A stretch of DNA of 64,000 bases, from positions 124,001 through 188,000 of the forward strand of contig NC_071331.1 of NCBI RefSeq assembly GCF_010183535.1, in the 5' to 3' direction. Numbering within the stretch: position 1 is the first letter of the stretch; every line of letters begins with the position of its first letter. Both the position numbers and the translations under genes were made by a program. The notes under the pieces are model-generated. The model was not told the origin of the DNA. It saw only the letters and a program-made list of their open reading frames with translations, and ran no database searches. This document shows positions 11,366 to 22,992 of the stretch, piece after piece. The stretch comes from Caenorhabditis remanei (taxonomy: Eukaryota; Nematoda; Chromadorea; Rhabditida; Rhabditidae).

Positions 11366-11843
11366 TTATGGTCTTGAGTATCTGTTCCCCCCGAGTGGTT
11401 GTTGCTGTTGTCGCGGCGCCCGTTCGTCGGATCTTCTATCAGTGACACCAGCTGGCAATGGCATTTGACTGATATCCGGAGTCTCGGAGAATACCATCAT
11501 GAACTCGCTCACTTTCTTGCACTCTCCATTCTTTCCGACCGACAACGTCAATCCGCCCTGGAAAATTGTAGTGTGGGCACCGCGGAATTTGAGAATATCA
11601 CCGGCTCGAAATGTTTCGGTGAACTCGGGATTCATAAGTGAGACGTTGATTGATCCTGAAAGTAAAACAATAAATATTTATTAGTCAAAAACCAAGAAAA
11701 TAACCAGTTGAATCTGCTACTTTCATAGTTGTAATCGTTCCATTGTGAGTTCGTCGATGGCCTCCTGGATCTAGAACGATAACTGTCGTATTGAATGATG
11801 ACATGTTCGGTTGAAGTTGATTTAGAGTGAGATCGGCGGACAT
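11366..11843 (-). CDS. SOSS complex subunit B (hSSB1/2-type OB-fold protein)
   Basis: A single-stranded-DNA-binding OB-fold protein of the SOSS-B/NABP family, linked in animals to the DNA-damage response and the Integrator-associated SOSS complex. The 142 aa come from two exons (11843-11705, 11655-11366). It begins MSADLTLNQLQPNM. The family signature VADSTGSINVSL, then FRAGDILKFRG and FQGGLTLSVGKNG followed by FMMVFSETP, matches the hSSB1 core strand by strand. The short basic/Gln-rich tail (RQQQQPLGGNRYSRP) is much shorter than in vertebrates. An acceptor CCTGCAG abuts the ATG. It lies 454 nt downstream of ufl-1 on the same strand, with a 114-bp MITE in that gap, so it may be the last gene of a cogc-2/ufl-1 operon. 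Confidence 0.85.
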
Positions 11844-11914
11844 CTGCAGGAAATTTGATTATTTTCTTGTTGAACATGGAAAAAGAAGAGCAGCGGAAAA
11901 ATACTAATTTGTTG

Positions 11915-12028
11915 TATTGTCGAAATAAAAAAAGTGATACCCGGGTGTTTGCGGACTCAATGCAAAATTATTAAAAATTAGCATTGAGTCCGCAAACACC
12001 GGGTATCACTTTTTTTATTTCGACAATA
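11915..12028. mobile_element. Palindromic MITE, copy B
   Basis: A 114-bp palindrome nearly identical to the copy at 10295-10407, with shared TATTGTCGAAATA ends and the GTGTTTGCGGACT arm. Both arms carry a matching G-for-A change (GGACTCAATGC with GCATTGAGTCC), so the stem pairing is kept. Confidence 0.85.
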
Positions 12029-12296
12029 TTTCTTTAAAAAAATCATGGCGAAAAGTTTAAATTTAAGCACTAAACGGAATGTCGTTGCGCGCTTAATTTA
12101 GCAAAATTTTGCGCAAAAAAGAGGGGATAATATTGAGAAAATTGAAAGTTTCAATCTGAAAGCAAGATAAATAACGATCCACACCAGGATAATCACAAAA
12201 ATATTTTCTTCGCAATAATTTTTAATTAAAAAAAGAAATTATTTATTACATAAATATTTTGGGGATGCAGTAAATTGAAATATCATTAAAAATGTT

Positions 12297-15200
12297 TTAT
12301 TGGAGAACCGCTGCTTTCAGCTTCGAAATATCCTCTTCCAACATTTCTCTGGCAACTTCGTCATCCTTATTCTTGATGCAAGTGACAACTCCTTTCTGAC
12401 ACGATTGGAGTAGGTCGTAAACGTTCTGAAATCATCTTTGTTATAAAATAAAGATAATTTATCCAACCTCTGGACAAATATCCTTGATTTGAGCCATTAA
12501 TTGGGCAACAAACTTTCCACTGGCTGTTATCGGACGTCCATTTTTAGCGAGAAGATAGAGAACGGAGAGAAGTAAAGCAGTCGCTGGCTCTGATTGAGAT
12601 GAAAGTTGCTCGCGAAGATCCGCCGAAATTTTGATACCAACTTCTGATCTGAAAATTGATTTTTTAACAGAATCCTATTCTGTCTCATCTTCCTCACCTT
12701 CCCTTCTTGTCAATCTTTCTCAATGAAAGTGACGTGGCACTTGGCACAGAGCAATCGTAAACTGCATCATGGAACTTTTCCAACGCATCGTCATCCGTTG
12801 ATTTTAGAGACGCGAAGAGTGCACGAATTGGCTCACGAACCATTTCTGGAAGTCCCTCGACAGTCTCATCACGTTGTTTCTCTTTCATTTGATGTGCGTT
12901 GTCTACTCCAGTTGCATAGGATAACAGACCATTTGCCAAATCGGATCCCACAGTTTTGAGAAGATATTGGCGAAGGTGAGAGCCAAGGGGATCTGAAAAC
13001 ACAAACAGTCTATATTGTGATAACACAGGTGAACATACCAGCAAAAGACGTCGTCGCTGCTTCGAAAGTATTCAAGGTATCATATAATTGACGACATTTA
13101 TCTCCGATCGCAGATAGAGATTTCTTCGAATTTGCAGCACTGGCAACAAGTTGAACAGCTTGAATCTCTTGAACTTTCTTCCGTAATGCTGCTGTAGCTT
13201 CATGACCCAACTTCTCCACGACTACAGAAATAATTTCTTCTGGAACAGCTTGACTATCCCGAATCCACGCTTCGAGTTCTTCTTCGCTAACTTGAACAGT
13301 ACCAGATCCGGATGGAGCAGAAGACGTGGTAGCAGAAGAAGATTTTCCACCACCGCTTTTACCTCCCTTTCCACCCTTCTTTCCTCCCTTCCCTCCTTTC
13401 TTGTTATCTCCCCAGTCGTCTGCATCATCCTGAACTTTTGGCGGTGCTTTGGCTCCTCCGCCCTGCTTCTTCTTCTCTGCTTCTAACTTATCAACTTCTT
13501 GATGTGCCTTTGTTTCGATCTGCTTATCGATTGATTTCAATGCTTCTGTCAATATCGAGGCCTTGAATACAAATCCTTCCGAAAAGTTTGTTTCTTTCTC
13601 TGAATTCGCCACTTTCTCTCCAATGAAATCCTCATCGACAGTATCCAAAGGAAGATTCAATGTTTGAAGTGAAACACGGATTTCAGCAATTCCAGTCTTC
13701 TGAATCTCATCATGCACAGTTTGGACACATTGGTCCATAAGTTCTTTTGTCATGTACATTGAGTTCAAATTGATTAATTTCTTCGCTTCACTCGCTCCAA
13801 GAGTCTCTTCCAATGCTTGTTTTCCGTCGACTCCGAGAGTTTTCAATGTAGAGATTTCTGGAATTCTTTCCGTTAAAAATAACATTTCCAATTTCGAAAC
13901 TTACGAAGGAACTCATTCTGTCGGTATTGATTCACAACACATGCCTTGACAAGATAGTCATACATTTTCGGCCGATACGAGCATGCTGGAGACGTCTTCG
14001 AACCGATGATTGTTCCAGGCACTTCACCAATAGCTTGAAGATTTTCAAAAGCGATCCAGAAACGTTTCGCTGTCAGTCCAACGCGCTTTTGAATGGTAGA
14101 AATCGGTGTCACCCTGAAAAGAAAATTACAATAAAATAAGATATTCTACTGGCCAATCTTACTTGGTAACTGCAACAAGAACAGCGCGAAGAACCAATTG
14201 TCTTGCATCGAGATAAGAACCAGTGTAGATTGTATCTCCATCCACAACTCCTTGGAAATCCGTTAAGCTCAATTTCTCGATAAGGAGAGACTGTAAAAGT
14301 TCTGGAGAGAGATCCCAATGTTTGCAGAGTGCTGCGGTTGTTTGATTTCCTTGTTCATCGAGAAGTGAGCGTAGTTCATTTCGAAGACGATGAACGTATT
14401 CCCTGTAATGAGATCAGTTTTCTACGGAATGTCACGTGAATCTCAACGCTTCAGGTTCAGAGAACATTCAGAGAATAGTGGTACTTGCTTACGTGGCTTT
14501 AGGAACGACACACTAGTGACCTTCTAATTCTTAGTATTTACAAAATAGTTTTCAAACTTACGTAGCGAACAATTCAGCATTGGAAAGAGTGAATTCCTCA
14601 TCATTGGCCACAATGAAACGAGCAGTTCGTTCAATATGATCGAAATCTATATTGAGAGCAACGGCAATGTCAGTGAGCGGCGCACGTCCACCAGCAGCGA
14701 TACACTCGTTTTTGATCTGAAAATTTCCAAAGTTCTGAGCAAGAAAGCGCCGCCATGTTCTCGAAAATCGTCGTCTGAGGAAGACAATTACGAAATCGAG
14801 AGTAGGGTATAAAAGCCGTTGAAAGTACGTGAATGTGGCACTTCGAAAATGGCTCATTGTATACTGAATCCTAATATTTTTTTGAAGCGGAAAAACAAGG
14901 TATCTAGTGTTTATTACTTTTAAAACTATATTTTCAAATTCAGACAACCGATGCCGGCTCAAACGATAAGCTGATGTCAAAGATTAAAGAATGGTGGCTG
15001 AAAAAGTACCGGAAGTTTTTCAATAAGGTGAGAGTGATCTTCAAATTATTAACTTTGTCTTCCTTTTGCACCGAAGTTTTTCTTATTCCCTCTTTTTGCG
15101 TTGCAAAACAAGTCTACGATAACAAGTCAAAAACCACGGGTAGTGAGTGCAATGCGGCTTCAAAACAATATCACATGTCCCTTTTTCCCGCTTCCAGGCC

Positions 15201-15993
15201 ATTCTAAACTCAATTTGCGACTTGTAAACATCAGATAGATTGTGGCAGGGATAGAGAGAGAGAGTTCATTGTGGTCAACATAGAGGCGGGACTTGGGGAA
15301 TACGCGAAAATATTGTAGATAAATGACAATTTTTCTTTCTTTTCACAAAGAGTGATGCCGAATCCGTCACCAGCTGTTCTAATGCCTTATCGTTCAATTT
15401 TGAAAAAGCCAAAACAGGAAATACATCAGGAGGATGTAAGATTTTGAACATTGAACTATTTAGAAAACTAATTGGATTTGTTTTATTTTTCAGCATCACG
15501 ATGAACACGGAAGTCCTCCGTCCTCCATGCCATCTTCTCCCACTCCATCCTCTCCAACCCATCCAGAAGTGCCACGTGGCAAAAAAGAGTGGTGGCTACC
15601 GTTCAATGTTCCGTTTCACAACGGACTGTTCCGGAAAAATGCAGATATCTAATTAACCTAATGAATCTCTTGTACATACATCTGACCATCGTTTCTTTTC
15701 GATACATTTTTAATTTTGACTGATTTTTTTTTGTGTAAGAATCCAATAAACACCTCCGTTTCCAAGTGCTTCTTTGTCACATAACTATGACCATCTCTTG
15801 TGTACACGACATCGATTTGTTGAGAAGCAATAAGCTTCTGTAGAACTTCAATGCAGTTCACTTCAGATAACCTAAAGAAAAAGGTTATTAAAATAAAAAG
15901 AAACTTTGGGGAAACTAACTTTTTAGAAGAATGCGACAGCTGAACACGTTGAAGATCAGATGCGAGTTTCTGAATATCCGCCCAGGACGTCAT
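12297..15993 (-). CDS. ufl-1: UFM1-protein ligase 1 (UFL1)
   Basis: The E3-like ligase that transfers UFM1 to targets at the ER membrane, including ribosomes. The 739 aa come from nine exons (15993-15920, 15871-15754, 14716-14562, 14402-14163, 14113-13905, 13857-13039, 12992-12698, 12648-12468, 12425-12297). The N-terminus MTSWADIQKLASDLQRVQL and LSEVNCIEVLQKLIASQQ parallels human UFL1 (NCIEIVNKLIAQ), as do GGRAPLTDIAVALNIDFDHIE and RQNEFLQISTLKTLGV. A Lys/Gly-rich insert (KKGGKGGKKGGKGGK) corresponds to the low-complexity region of the family. The C-terminal half is helical, ending KAAVLQ. No catalytic Cys is expected in this family. Intron 2 (14717-15753) contains a complete gene on the other strand. 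A TTATCAG acceptor abuts the ATG, 271 nt after cogc-2. Confidence 0.92.
14849..15652 (+). CDS. Nested small protein of unknown function, two KEWWL motifs
   Basis: Not recognised. Five exons on the plus strand (14849-14899, 14944-15027, 15198-15223, 15351-15435, 15494-15652) join with continuous frame to give 134 aa, entirely inside ufl-1 intron 2. The third exon is only 26 nt but is required to keep frame. The protein starts MAHCILNPNIFLKRKNK, has a basic segment KIKEWWLKKYRKFF (about residues 30-43), a Pro/Ser-rich middle (SMPSSPTPSSPTHPEVP) and ends KKEWWLPFNVPFHNGLF plus six residues, so KEWWL occurs near both ends. No signal peptide or membrane segment is seen. An AATAAA at 15745 could end the transcript and would overlap the edge of ufl-1 exon 2. 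Function is unknown. Confidence 0.65.
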
Positions 15994-16263
15994 CTGATAA
16001 ATTACAGTTTATCATTAGAGGTTTCCACCGGAAGAAATTAAGATAGTTTAGTTGAGGGCAATAACCCAATTAAATTCAAAGAGAACTTGAAACAAAAACA
16101 AAAATCGATACTTTTAATTACATTTTGAAAGAACAAACCAATCCCTAATAATCAAATCACATGAGGAAAAATTCAATCGATAAACATTATTTTAAGGCAG
16201 GCAATAAAGGAACGAGAAATAATGAGACCCATTTGTTAAATTATCGAATAAATTAAAATTAGA

Positions 16264-18661
16264 TTACAAATCATCTTCTACTTTTACTATATTATTTCCT
16301 GAAAGATCTTCTTGAATCGTCTCGCTTTTAATCTCAAATCGATTGACGACTCCTCTCAATCCTTCAATATCTTCAGAGGAAACATTCAGCTTTTCAGCGC
16401 TTTCAAGTAAAAACTTTGCATCGTGATAGATTTGCTGCTTGATTTTATCATCATCGGTTACAGCGGATCCCACATCCGGAGTAGCTTTCTTTTTGAATCG
16501 AGACAATGATGAGCCGGTTGCTTCTACACCATCTTGGACCTTGAATCATTATTCCATTTTCAAATGAGTTCCAACTATTCAACAAACCTCTTTGGCTTTG
16601 CCGATAAAATAGTGAAACGCGGAGTGACTGACACTTTTGATCACTTTCTCAACATCCGGATGTTCTTGTTTGCTGAAAAATCAGAAAAATAGATTACTTA
16701 TTACATTTATCGTAAATTACTCGATTCTCGACTGGAAATCATAAATCATCTCTACAGCGTTTGTCGCGTATTTCGAGTGACTAGTTGGTGGCGCTCGTTT
16801 CGTCCATCTGTACTGTTTTGGTACATCCGACACTTGTGATAGTTCAAGATGAAGAATATCAGCGAAGAGTCTGACGATATCTTCGTCTATTTTATGACAG
16901 AGACTATCAACTGCACGTCCATGTTTCGTAAGACACTGTCCGAAAGGTGCTGTCTCCACTGATAAATCACTAAAAACGAAACGATTAATTGGGAAATCTG
17001 TTAAAGAACTCACTGTAACTTGCCCCATATTGTTTCCAGAGCAAAATCGAAAACGCTTTGATGAAGTTTTCCAGCATCCGAATGAAGAAGAAGCATCAAT
17101 GTCCAGTCTTTTTTCTGATCGATGAAATAACTTCTCATCGCTTCACTCCAACTGTAATGCTTCAGCAGCATTCTCAATGTGAAATCCCATAATTTATCAA
17201 CAATCGGTGCCAAATACACTTCATCACTCCATACATGCTCAATCGCAGCAAAAATTGTTCTCGATGTTTCAAAATACAGCTCTTCGTCGTTGTTTTCATG
17301 CTCGTTGCTTATTTCAAACTTTTCAGGTATCAAAAGTTGCTCGATTTTCTTTCCGAAACGTTGAGTTTCCAACTTGAAATACACTGTAAGATTGAATTTA
17401 TCTCTAATCGATTTAAGCATTGTTCGGCAGGAAGAAGCAGATGGCCACGTGTCAATGAAATGTTGAGTAGCTGAAAAGCATTTATGGAAGAGACGAGTAT
17501 CGCTGGGAACCGCCACAGTAGCCATACACTAAAAGTAGAAGATAATTGTGTTGAGAAGTATCAAACGAGAACATACTTTGTCAATAAACGTAAGAATAAA
17601 AGTGAGAAGAGTGTCATCGAGAAAGCTGCGAATTTTCTCTCGGAAGTGTTGTGCTCCCAATTTTTCTGCCCATGTCTGCCGCATATTTATCACATTTTCG
17701 TAAACTTGTTCCAATCGATTGAGTCTATCTACTTCTTTTCCGTCAATTTCAACAACAAATCGAGTATACAGAAGATCTGACACTAATAATGCTGTCAATG
17801 AATGTGCACCACCGATAAGGGATAGAATAGACAAAATGAGAGGGAGATTTTGGCAATCCGTCGAAGCGCTTCGAACTCCTTCCGTGCAAAGAACCGCTTC
17901 TAACTTTGAGACAACAGTAATTTCTGCATTTTTCTCCTCTTCCGAATGATGACAGGATGAAGAGGTTGCTTTGAGCTCAACTACGAAATTCGCCGCTTTC
18001 TGAAGCCTACAATTAGATAATTATTAGAAGAAATTCGGTGTCACAAACTACTTACCACAAAACAGAGCATTTCTGAGGTGGTCTTTGCAGCATTTCAGCC
18101 AGTTTTTCGATAGAACACAAAAAAGATATTCGATCACGAAGTTCTGCTTGTTTCTCACGATTCGACCCGAGTTCATTGCATTTCTGCTCAATTCTTCCTG
18201 CCATTCCAACAGATTCCTTCGTAGACTCCTCGAATTCGTTCCAGTTTCTCTGAAAAATTCAATATTGAGCTTCGTTTTAATATTTTCGCTTCTTCTTCGC
18301 TTACATTGATTTCTTGTTCGATTTTATTCAATGATTCTTGCAAACTGACAAGATTCGACGATAAATGCACAAAGTCTGCATAATCATCGTTAATAAGTTC
18401 AATCATTGAGTTTTGAACACTTTTTAGATAAAGACGAAGATCTTGTTGAATTGTTTTGAGGTCCGCTTTTCTGAATAAATCGTTTTTATAATTGATTTTC
18501 CTTTAAAAAAAAGCGACTCACTGTCTAGCTAGATTCATGAATCGCTCAACATTGAAATCCTCTCGATTAAAATGTGTTTTATTGAAGCACAACTTCGATT
18601 CATCGATAGAAAATGTGTTCGACGATGTGAACATGGTCGCCTGTCCATGAGGTGCACCCAT
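16264..18661 (-). CDS. cogc-2: Conserved oligomeric Golgi complex subunit 2
   Basis: A subunit of lobe A of the COG tether, required for retrograde intra-Golgi traffic and glycosyltransferase retention. The 684 aa come from eight exons (18661-18522, 18470-18305, 18249-18056, 18006-17578, 17529-17014, 16969-16721, 16672-16588, 16539-16264). The N-terminal COG2 signature is clear: LCFNKTHFNREDFNVERF, then DLRLYLKSVQNSMIELINDDYADFVHLSSNLV and a short coiled coil (LVSLQESLNKIEQEIN). The rest is helical without enzymatic motifs, ending in an acidic tail. A TTTTCAG acceptor lies 17 nt before the ATG. It is the first gene of a likely operon with ufl-1 271 nt downstream. The last acceptor (TTCAAG) is weaker than usual, so exon 8's edge is less sure. 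Confidence 0.92.
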
Positions 18662-18679
18662 TCTGGTTCGCGGAGGAAC

Positions 18680-19112
18680 TGAAAATGCTCATTCTATTAT
18701 TTTTATTCAATTTTGAAGTATATGAAGCATAAAATAATTTATTTTATTTTATAAACTTGCAAAGAGAATTGTTTGACAGCGTGGCAAAAATGGTGTAAGT
18801 AAACGCGCCCTATTGCACACACGTTGGGAAAAGTAGCGGGAAGTTTAAAAAAGAGAGGCGGTAACGCATTATAAATCTGAAAAAAACTGTAAAATGAATA
18901 GACCTATCGATTTTCAAAAAAAAAACTTAAAGAAACATAGTATTGCTTCCCACCACACCCATATTATCTTTCCCATAGCGATCTAACAGACCGATGAGAA
19001 GAACAATAGAGGTAATAAATCAATATGAATAGCTTGTTGTTGATGTTCTCGAATCGTTTATTGAAGCAATCACCGGGAGGAGAGAGAGGAAAGGAAAAAA
19101 TGCTCCAGAAAA
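18680..19112. other. Spacer upstream of cogc-2 and downstream of the GT92 gene
   Basis: No gene seen. 18780-18870 is GC-richer (ACGCGCCC, AGCGGG, GAGGCGG) and is the likely cogc-2 operon promoter. Confidence 0.35.
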
Positions 19113-20783
19113 CTAAAACTGAGCCCACGGCTGTTTACAGGGATCTGGATGTCGTATTGTCTCTGTCAACTCGGTTGGAATAGTTGAACAATTGACAGGA
19201 ATTATCTCATAGACATGAAGAACTCTTTTGACGATCGCCTCTCTCAGTTCTTTACAGAACTCATCTGGAAGTGGTCTCTTCTTGAGGACAGGAAGTGTTC
19301 CATTCTCATTTGGAGTTATGTGCCAGTCTGATCCGAATACTCGATTCTTTGTGCTTCGCAGATGTCTGACATTATATATCTCATCAGTGATTCTCAACTC
19401 AAGACTACTCACCTCACTACTGTCTGTGTAGAATTCAATTGCAATGTTTTAATTCCTGGATACTGTGCAACTGCTGCATGTATACCCATTATTCCAATCT
19501 GAAAATCATTTTAACTCTCTTTTTTGTGTAAGTATTAACAAAACTACCTTATTAGGCCTTATAATAGTTTTCAACCCTTGCCACACCGGATCAATTGAAT
19601 CGTTAAACTTTTTGAATATAAGTTCCTTCTCTAACTCCTCCAAGTTCAAATATTTATCCGGATAGTCTTGATCTCTGACCACACTTAAACTTTGCAGTTG
19701 TACATCTCCAATCGTTGGATCTTGAATCGACCGGAGAACCTCTACCATCCTTTGTCCATTTGCAGCAATTCTCTCGTCTATATCGATGAAGGCTGTCCAC
19801 TTCGAATGATATTTACTCCGGAGATGACAATCCTGAATCTGTAGAAACTGCCATGCCATAAAAACTCGTTCATATTTATCTTGTAGTCTTGTCACTTCTA
19901 CTTCTCCAGTTCTGAAAATAGCTAATCTCAAAGTTTTTTCATTTAACAAAAAAGCTCTCCAACCTAACATAATCATTCAACATTCTCTCATCGTATTTCG
20001 ATACTTGTCCCACATAAAAATAGAAGAAACTAGCTCCTTCTAGTTTGTGATGCTCAATGAAATCTACAATTTGAAGCCATGTAGACTGATTTCCGTACAT
20101 TGGAGACATACAGACAGATAGCTCATGGACTGGTTCTGAAACTTGATTTATCCAAAATGAAAAAAGAAAAAGACGGTACCATCATAAACTCTAAATGTTA
20201 GCCTCACAGGTGTTGGAGCCTCGTCTTCCAAAGTTTTCGATACAGACACAAATTCTGCTCCATTTCTTCTAGGACACTCCACTACAGACTCTGGAAATAC
20301 TCTCCCAAGCCATGCCGTCCCAGGAATTTCCTTCTGTTCACAGTCAAAGTATCTACAATACATTTGTTGTCTGGCTAGATGTTGCGAGAACAATGAAATA
20401 GAGATTTGATCAGGGTAGACATAGGCAGCAAGAATGGATGTTTCCGTATTGTTATGAAGATTCTGAATGTTGGCTCAAGTGAATTTTCTTTCCATTTGAA
20501 TATATTACCTGATTTGACAAATTTAATTTTATCCATAACCACTTAGAGAATTTATTCCAATAAGAGGAACTTGTGGACTGTGTATTTTTCCGATTCCATT
20601 CAGGTACATAACACTGGTTATTGGTTTTCAGAGGGTTGAAATCAATATTAGCTGAAACAAAAACATAACTATCTTTGTATAATCAGTGATATATATCCAA
20701 CCGGTTTTCCAACTAAAAATCAAATAATTGGCTATAGCACAACAAATAAATAGAACTGCAACCAACCGTGCCAAATACACCAT
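19113..20783 (-). CDS. Glycosyltransferase family 92 (DUF23) type II membrane protein
   Basis: A Golgi galactosyltransferase-type enzyme of the family expanded in nematodes; some C. elegans members galactosylate core fucose on N-glycans. The 460 aa come from seven exons (20783-20702, 20651-20509, 20462-20180, 20135-19964, 19911-19548, 19498-19413, 19365-19113). MVYLARLVAVLFICCAIANYL is a signal-anchor. Catalytic-domain marks are CMSPMYGNQSTWLQIVDFIEHH, FFYFYVG, and WTAFIDIDERI, which holds the DxD metal-binding motif. NLSNQ, NNTET and NSTQT are possible N-glycosylation sites. A CCGAACAG acceptor abuts the chosen ATG; the frame extends to 20813 without it. The exact paralogue cannot be named. 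Confidence 0.88.
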
Positions 20784-21126
20784 CTGTTCGGCTAACACAA
20801 AGGAAGACCACACTTAGCCGACAATCGAGACTAGCCGCCCATCCATGAAGATTGTTATCGTCATAATTGGTGTTAGCATAAGAAATTTATGACCTAAATG
20901 GGATGGAGGAGGATAAAAACTTTCAGGGCGGATATTCGAGATGTTGAGGAGTGGTGAGGATCTTGAAGAGTTCAAAAAGAACACCTGGCAATGAGTGTTT
21001 TGTTGGTCTGTACTGGAATGAATGTAACACGATCTATTGTAATGTTTATCCATAAAAACGTGAATAATCATGACGCGTGACCTTCTCCTAAGGGAAACGT
21101 GGTGTTTCTCTTCATTTCTTAACAGA
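20784..21126. promoter_or_regulatory. Shared divergent promoter region
   Basis: 343 bp separates the starts of the divergent GT92 gene (minus) and lysine-rich gene (plus). A TTCTTAACAG acceptor at 21116-21125 lies just before the plus-strand ATG. No clear TATA box was seen. Confidence 0.4.
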
Positions 21127-22255
21127 ATGCCGGCCAAGAAGTCAAGTAAACTGTTGCAGCTTTGAGAGTAACCTTGAATAGCACATTACAGAAGGAACAG
21201 TGGCAAAAAAGAAACCGAGTCATGGAGGAAAACCAAAAGTTAGCAAAGCGAATAAAACGAAAACTAAAGCAACGAAAAGGAAGACTCAGATGAAAAAACG
21301 AAAAGATAAACGTGCACAAAAGTGAGATTAGTGGGTAGACAAGAAACATAACTATTCACTAATTGTTCCAGACAACGAAAAGAACGAAAAAAGGCGGACA
21401 AAGCAAAACGAACAGCAAAGAAGAAAGCGAAAACTAAGAAAACAAAAAAATCGAAAGATAAGAAGAAAAAGAAAGGTATGATAGTTTTATTGGACTATAC
21501 TAGAGCTAATGACCAGTGTTGTTTGAAATTCTGACATACTGTGTCTTCTTTTGCTGATTCCTGTACGCCACAAAATCCCTATCATCCCCTGACCTTCCGA
21601 TCGTTTTGATTCTTGTACACATAACACAGTCAAACGTTAATTTTTGTAGTTGACAACATATAACCTTGTTGATAACTCTTCAGCGAATACACGTGCAAGA
21701 GATTCGCCGTATACATAATATGTAGTGATTACCTATGCATGTTTTGCATACGTCACAGAATCTGTGAAAACAGATACTGTAGATCTATAATACGTATTTT
21801 TCAGCACCGAAAAAACCAGCGCCTGCAAAAGAGAAAGCAGATCAGGAGCCACCAAGTGAAGACGGTGATGATGAAGAGGGAGAAGATGCGCTTCATATGA
21901 GACTTGCTGGAATGACAGGTCTTTTGAGAGAAAATATATGAGTTTACAGTAAATGTGATTTTTCAGTGAATCAGATGCAGAATCTTCGAACTACAGTTGT
22001 TGAATTGTCAAAGGACGAGTTTTTGGAACAGTTAAGGGTACATTCTTATTTTGCCCCCGACTACCCTCATAATTATTTTTTTAGGACCACGGTGAGCATC
22101 AAAGAGAGCAGAGAGCCTTTGAAGCGGCTTACATGACAACTGCTGAAAATCGGACAAAACTGTTTTATGACTCGGAAAGACCAACTGATGCGTCTGCTGG
22201 TCCATTTCAATCAAATCGGTTCGGAGCAGTTTTTCTAATTTCTGGGCAACAATAA
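21127..22255 (+). CDS. Lysine-rich protein of unknown function
   Basis: Not recognised. Six exons (21127-21145, 21192-21321, 21372-21475, 21805-21918, 21967-22037, 22085-22255) give 202 aa. The first half is extremely Lys-rich (runs such as KKSKDKKKKK), like a nucleolar or nucleic-acid-binding tail. An acidic patch (EDGDDEEGEDALHMRL) follows, then a more ordered C-terminus (VNQMQNLRTTVVELSKDEF, then DHGEHQREQRAFEAAYMTT). There is no signal peptide or membrane segment, so nuclear or nucleolar location is inferred. A trans-splice acceptor precedes the ATG by one base. The stop overlaps an AATAAA at 22251, so the 3' UTR must be very short; the next gene on the opposite strand ends only 8 bp away. 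Confidence 0.8.
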
Positions 22256-22263
22256 AAAATCGT

Positions 22264-22992
22264 TTATTGTTCGGATTTATCTTCAAAATAATCTAAAACT
22301 GTACAACATAATACACAAGTATAATAAATAAAAAGAAATGTAGAAAATAATAAAACAAGACAGGTTAAAACAAAACTAGGCCAGATTACGGAGTTTGAGC
22401 AATTGAGAAAGCTCTCTTCTTTTGACAAAACGACACAACTCCAAATGAATCCAATGATTGATCTGAAAAATTGAAAGTTCCTGGGTATAATGTCATAGCT
22501 GAATGTCTTACAATCCAAAAATGGATAACCTCACAGATTTCCGTAAGATCATTGCAAGTGCTGGACGACTTTTTGAGTTGGTCTCTGGATTTTTGAGAGT
22601 TCTCAAAACGGAATCATTCTTGAAGTCTTTGAAGCCTATATAACCACTGAACAACACTTCGAAAAGAAAACAACTTCCAATCACTACCATCCAGAATGGA
22701 ATTTTTGATTCAGCTGGACATTCAGCGTGTTTTACAATTCCAGCAGTGATAAAATATACAGGGATTACGGATAGAAAAAGAAGCAATATGATAGTAGAAT
22801 CTGAAGGAAGGTATTTGTGAAACTGAAGAATGAAAAACTGAGAAACTTACAAAACTTGATTTTCGGATCCACTTCTTCATTGTACGATTCCTGAGAGACT
22901 CCAGATTCACTCGAGTAACCAGAATACCCGGAATCAATTGAATCCTTTACTGGAGGATTGACAAACGCACAGTTTTTAACCCAGAAATACAT
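22264..22992 (-). CDS. Four-pass membrane protein, TMEM272-like (paralogue 1)
   Basis: A 209-aa membrane protein from three exons (22992-22851, 22800-22512, 22462-22264). A cytosolic Ser/Tyr-rich N-terminus (SGYSGYSSESGVSQESY) precedes four hydrophobic helices. The first pair shows the family pattern YFITAGIVKHAECP...IPFWMVVIG (small residue, Cys-Pro, then W in helix 2); the third starts SIIGFIWSCVV and the fourth ends in the Cys-rich FIYYTCVLCC. This matches the general pattern of the vertebrate TMEM272 group, an assignment by motif only. Intron phases (1, then 2) equal those of three neighbouring paralogues. Function is unknown. Confidence 0.75.
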
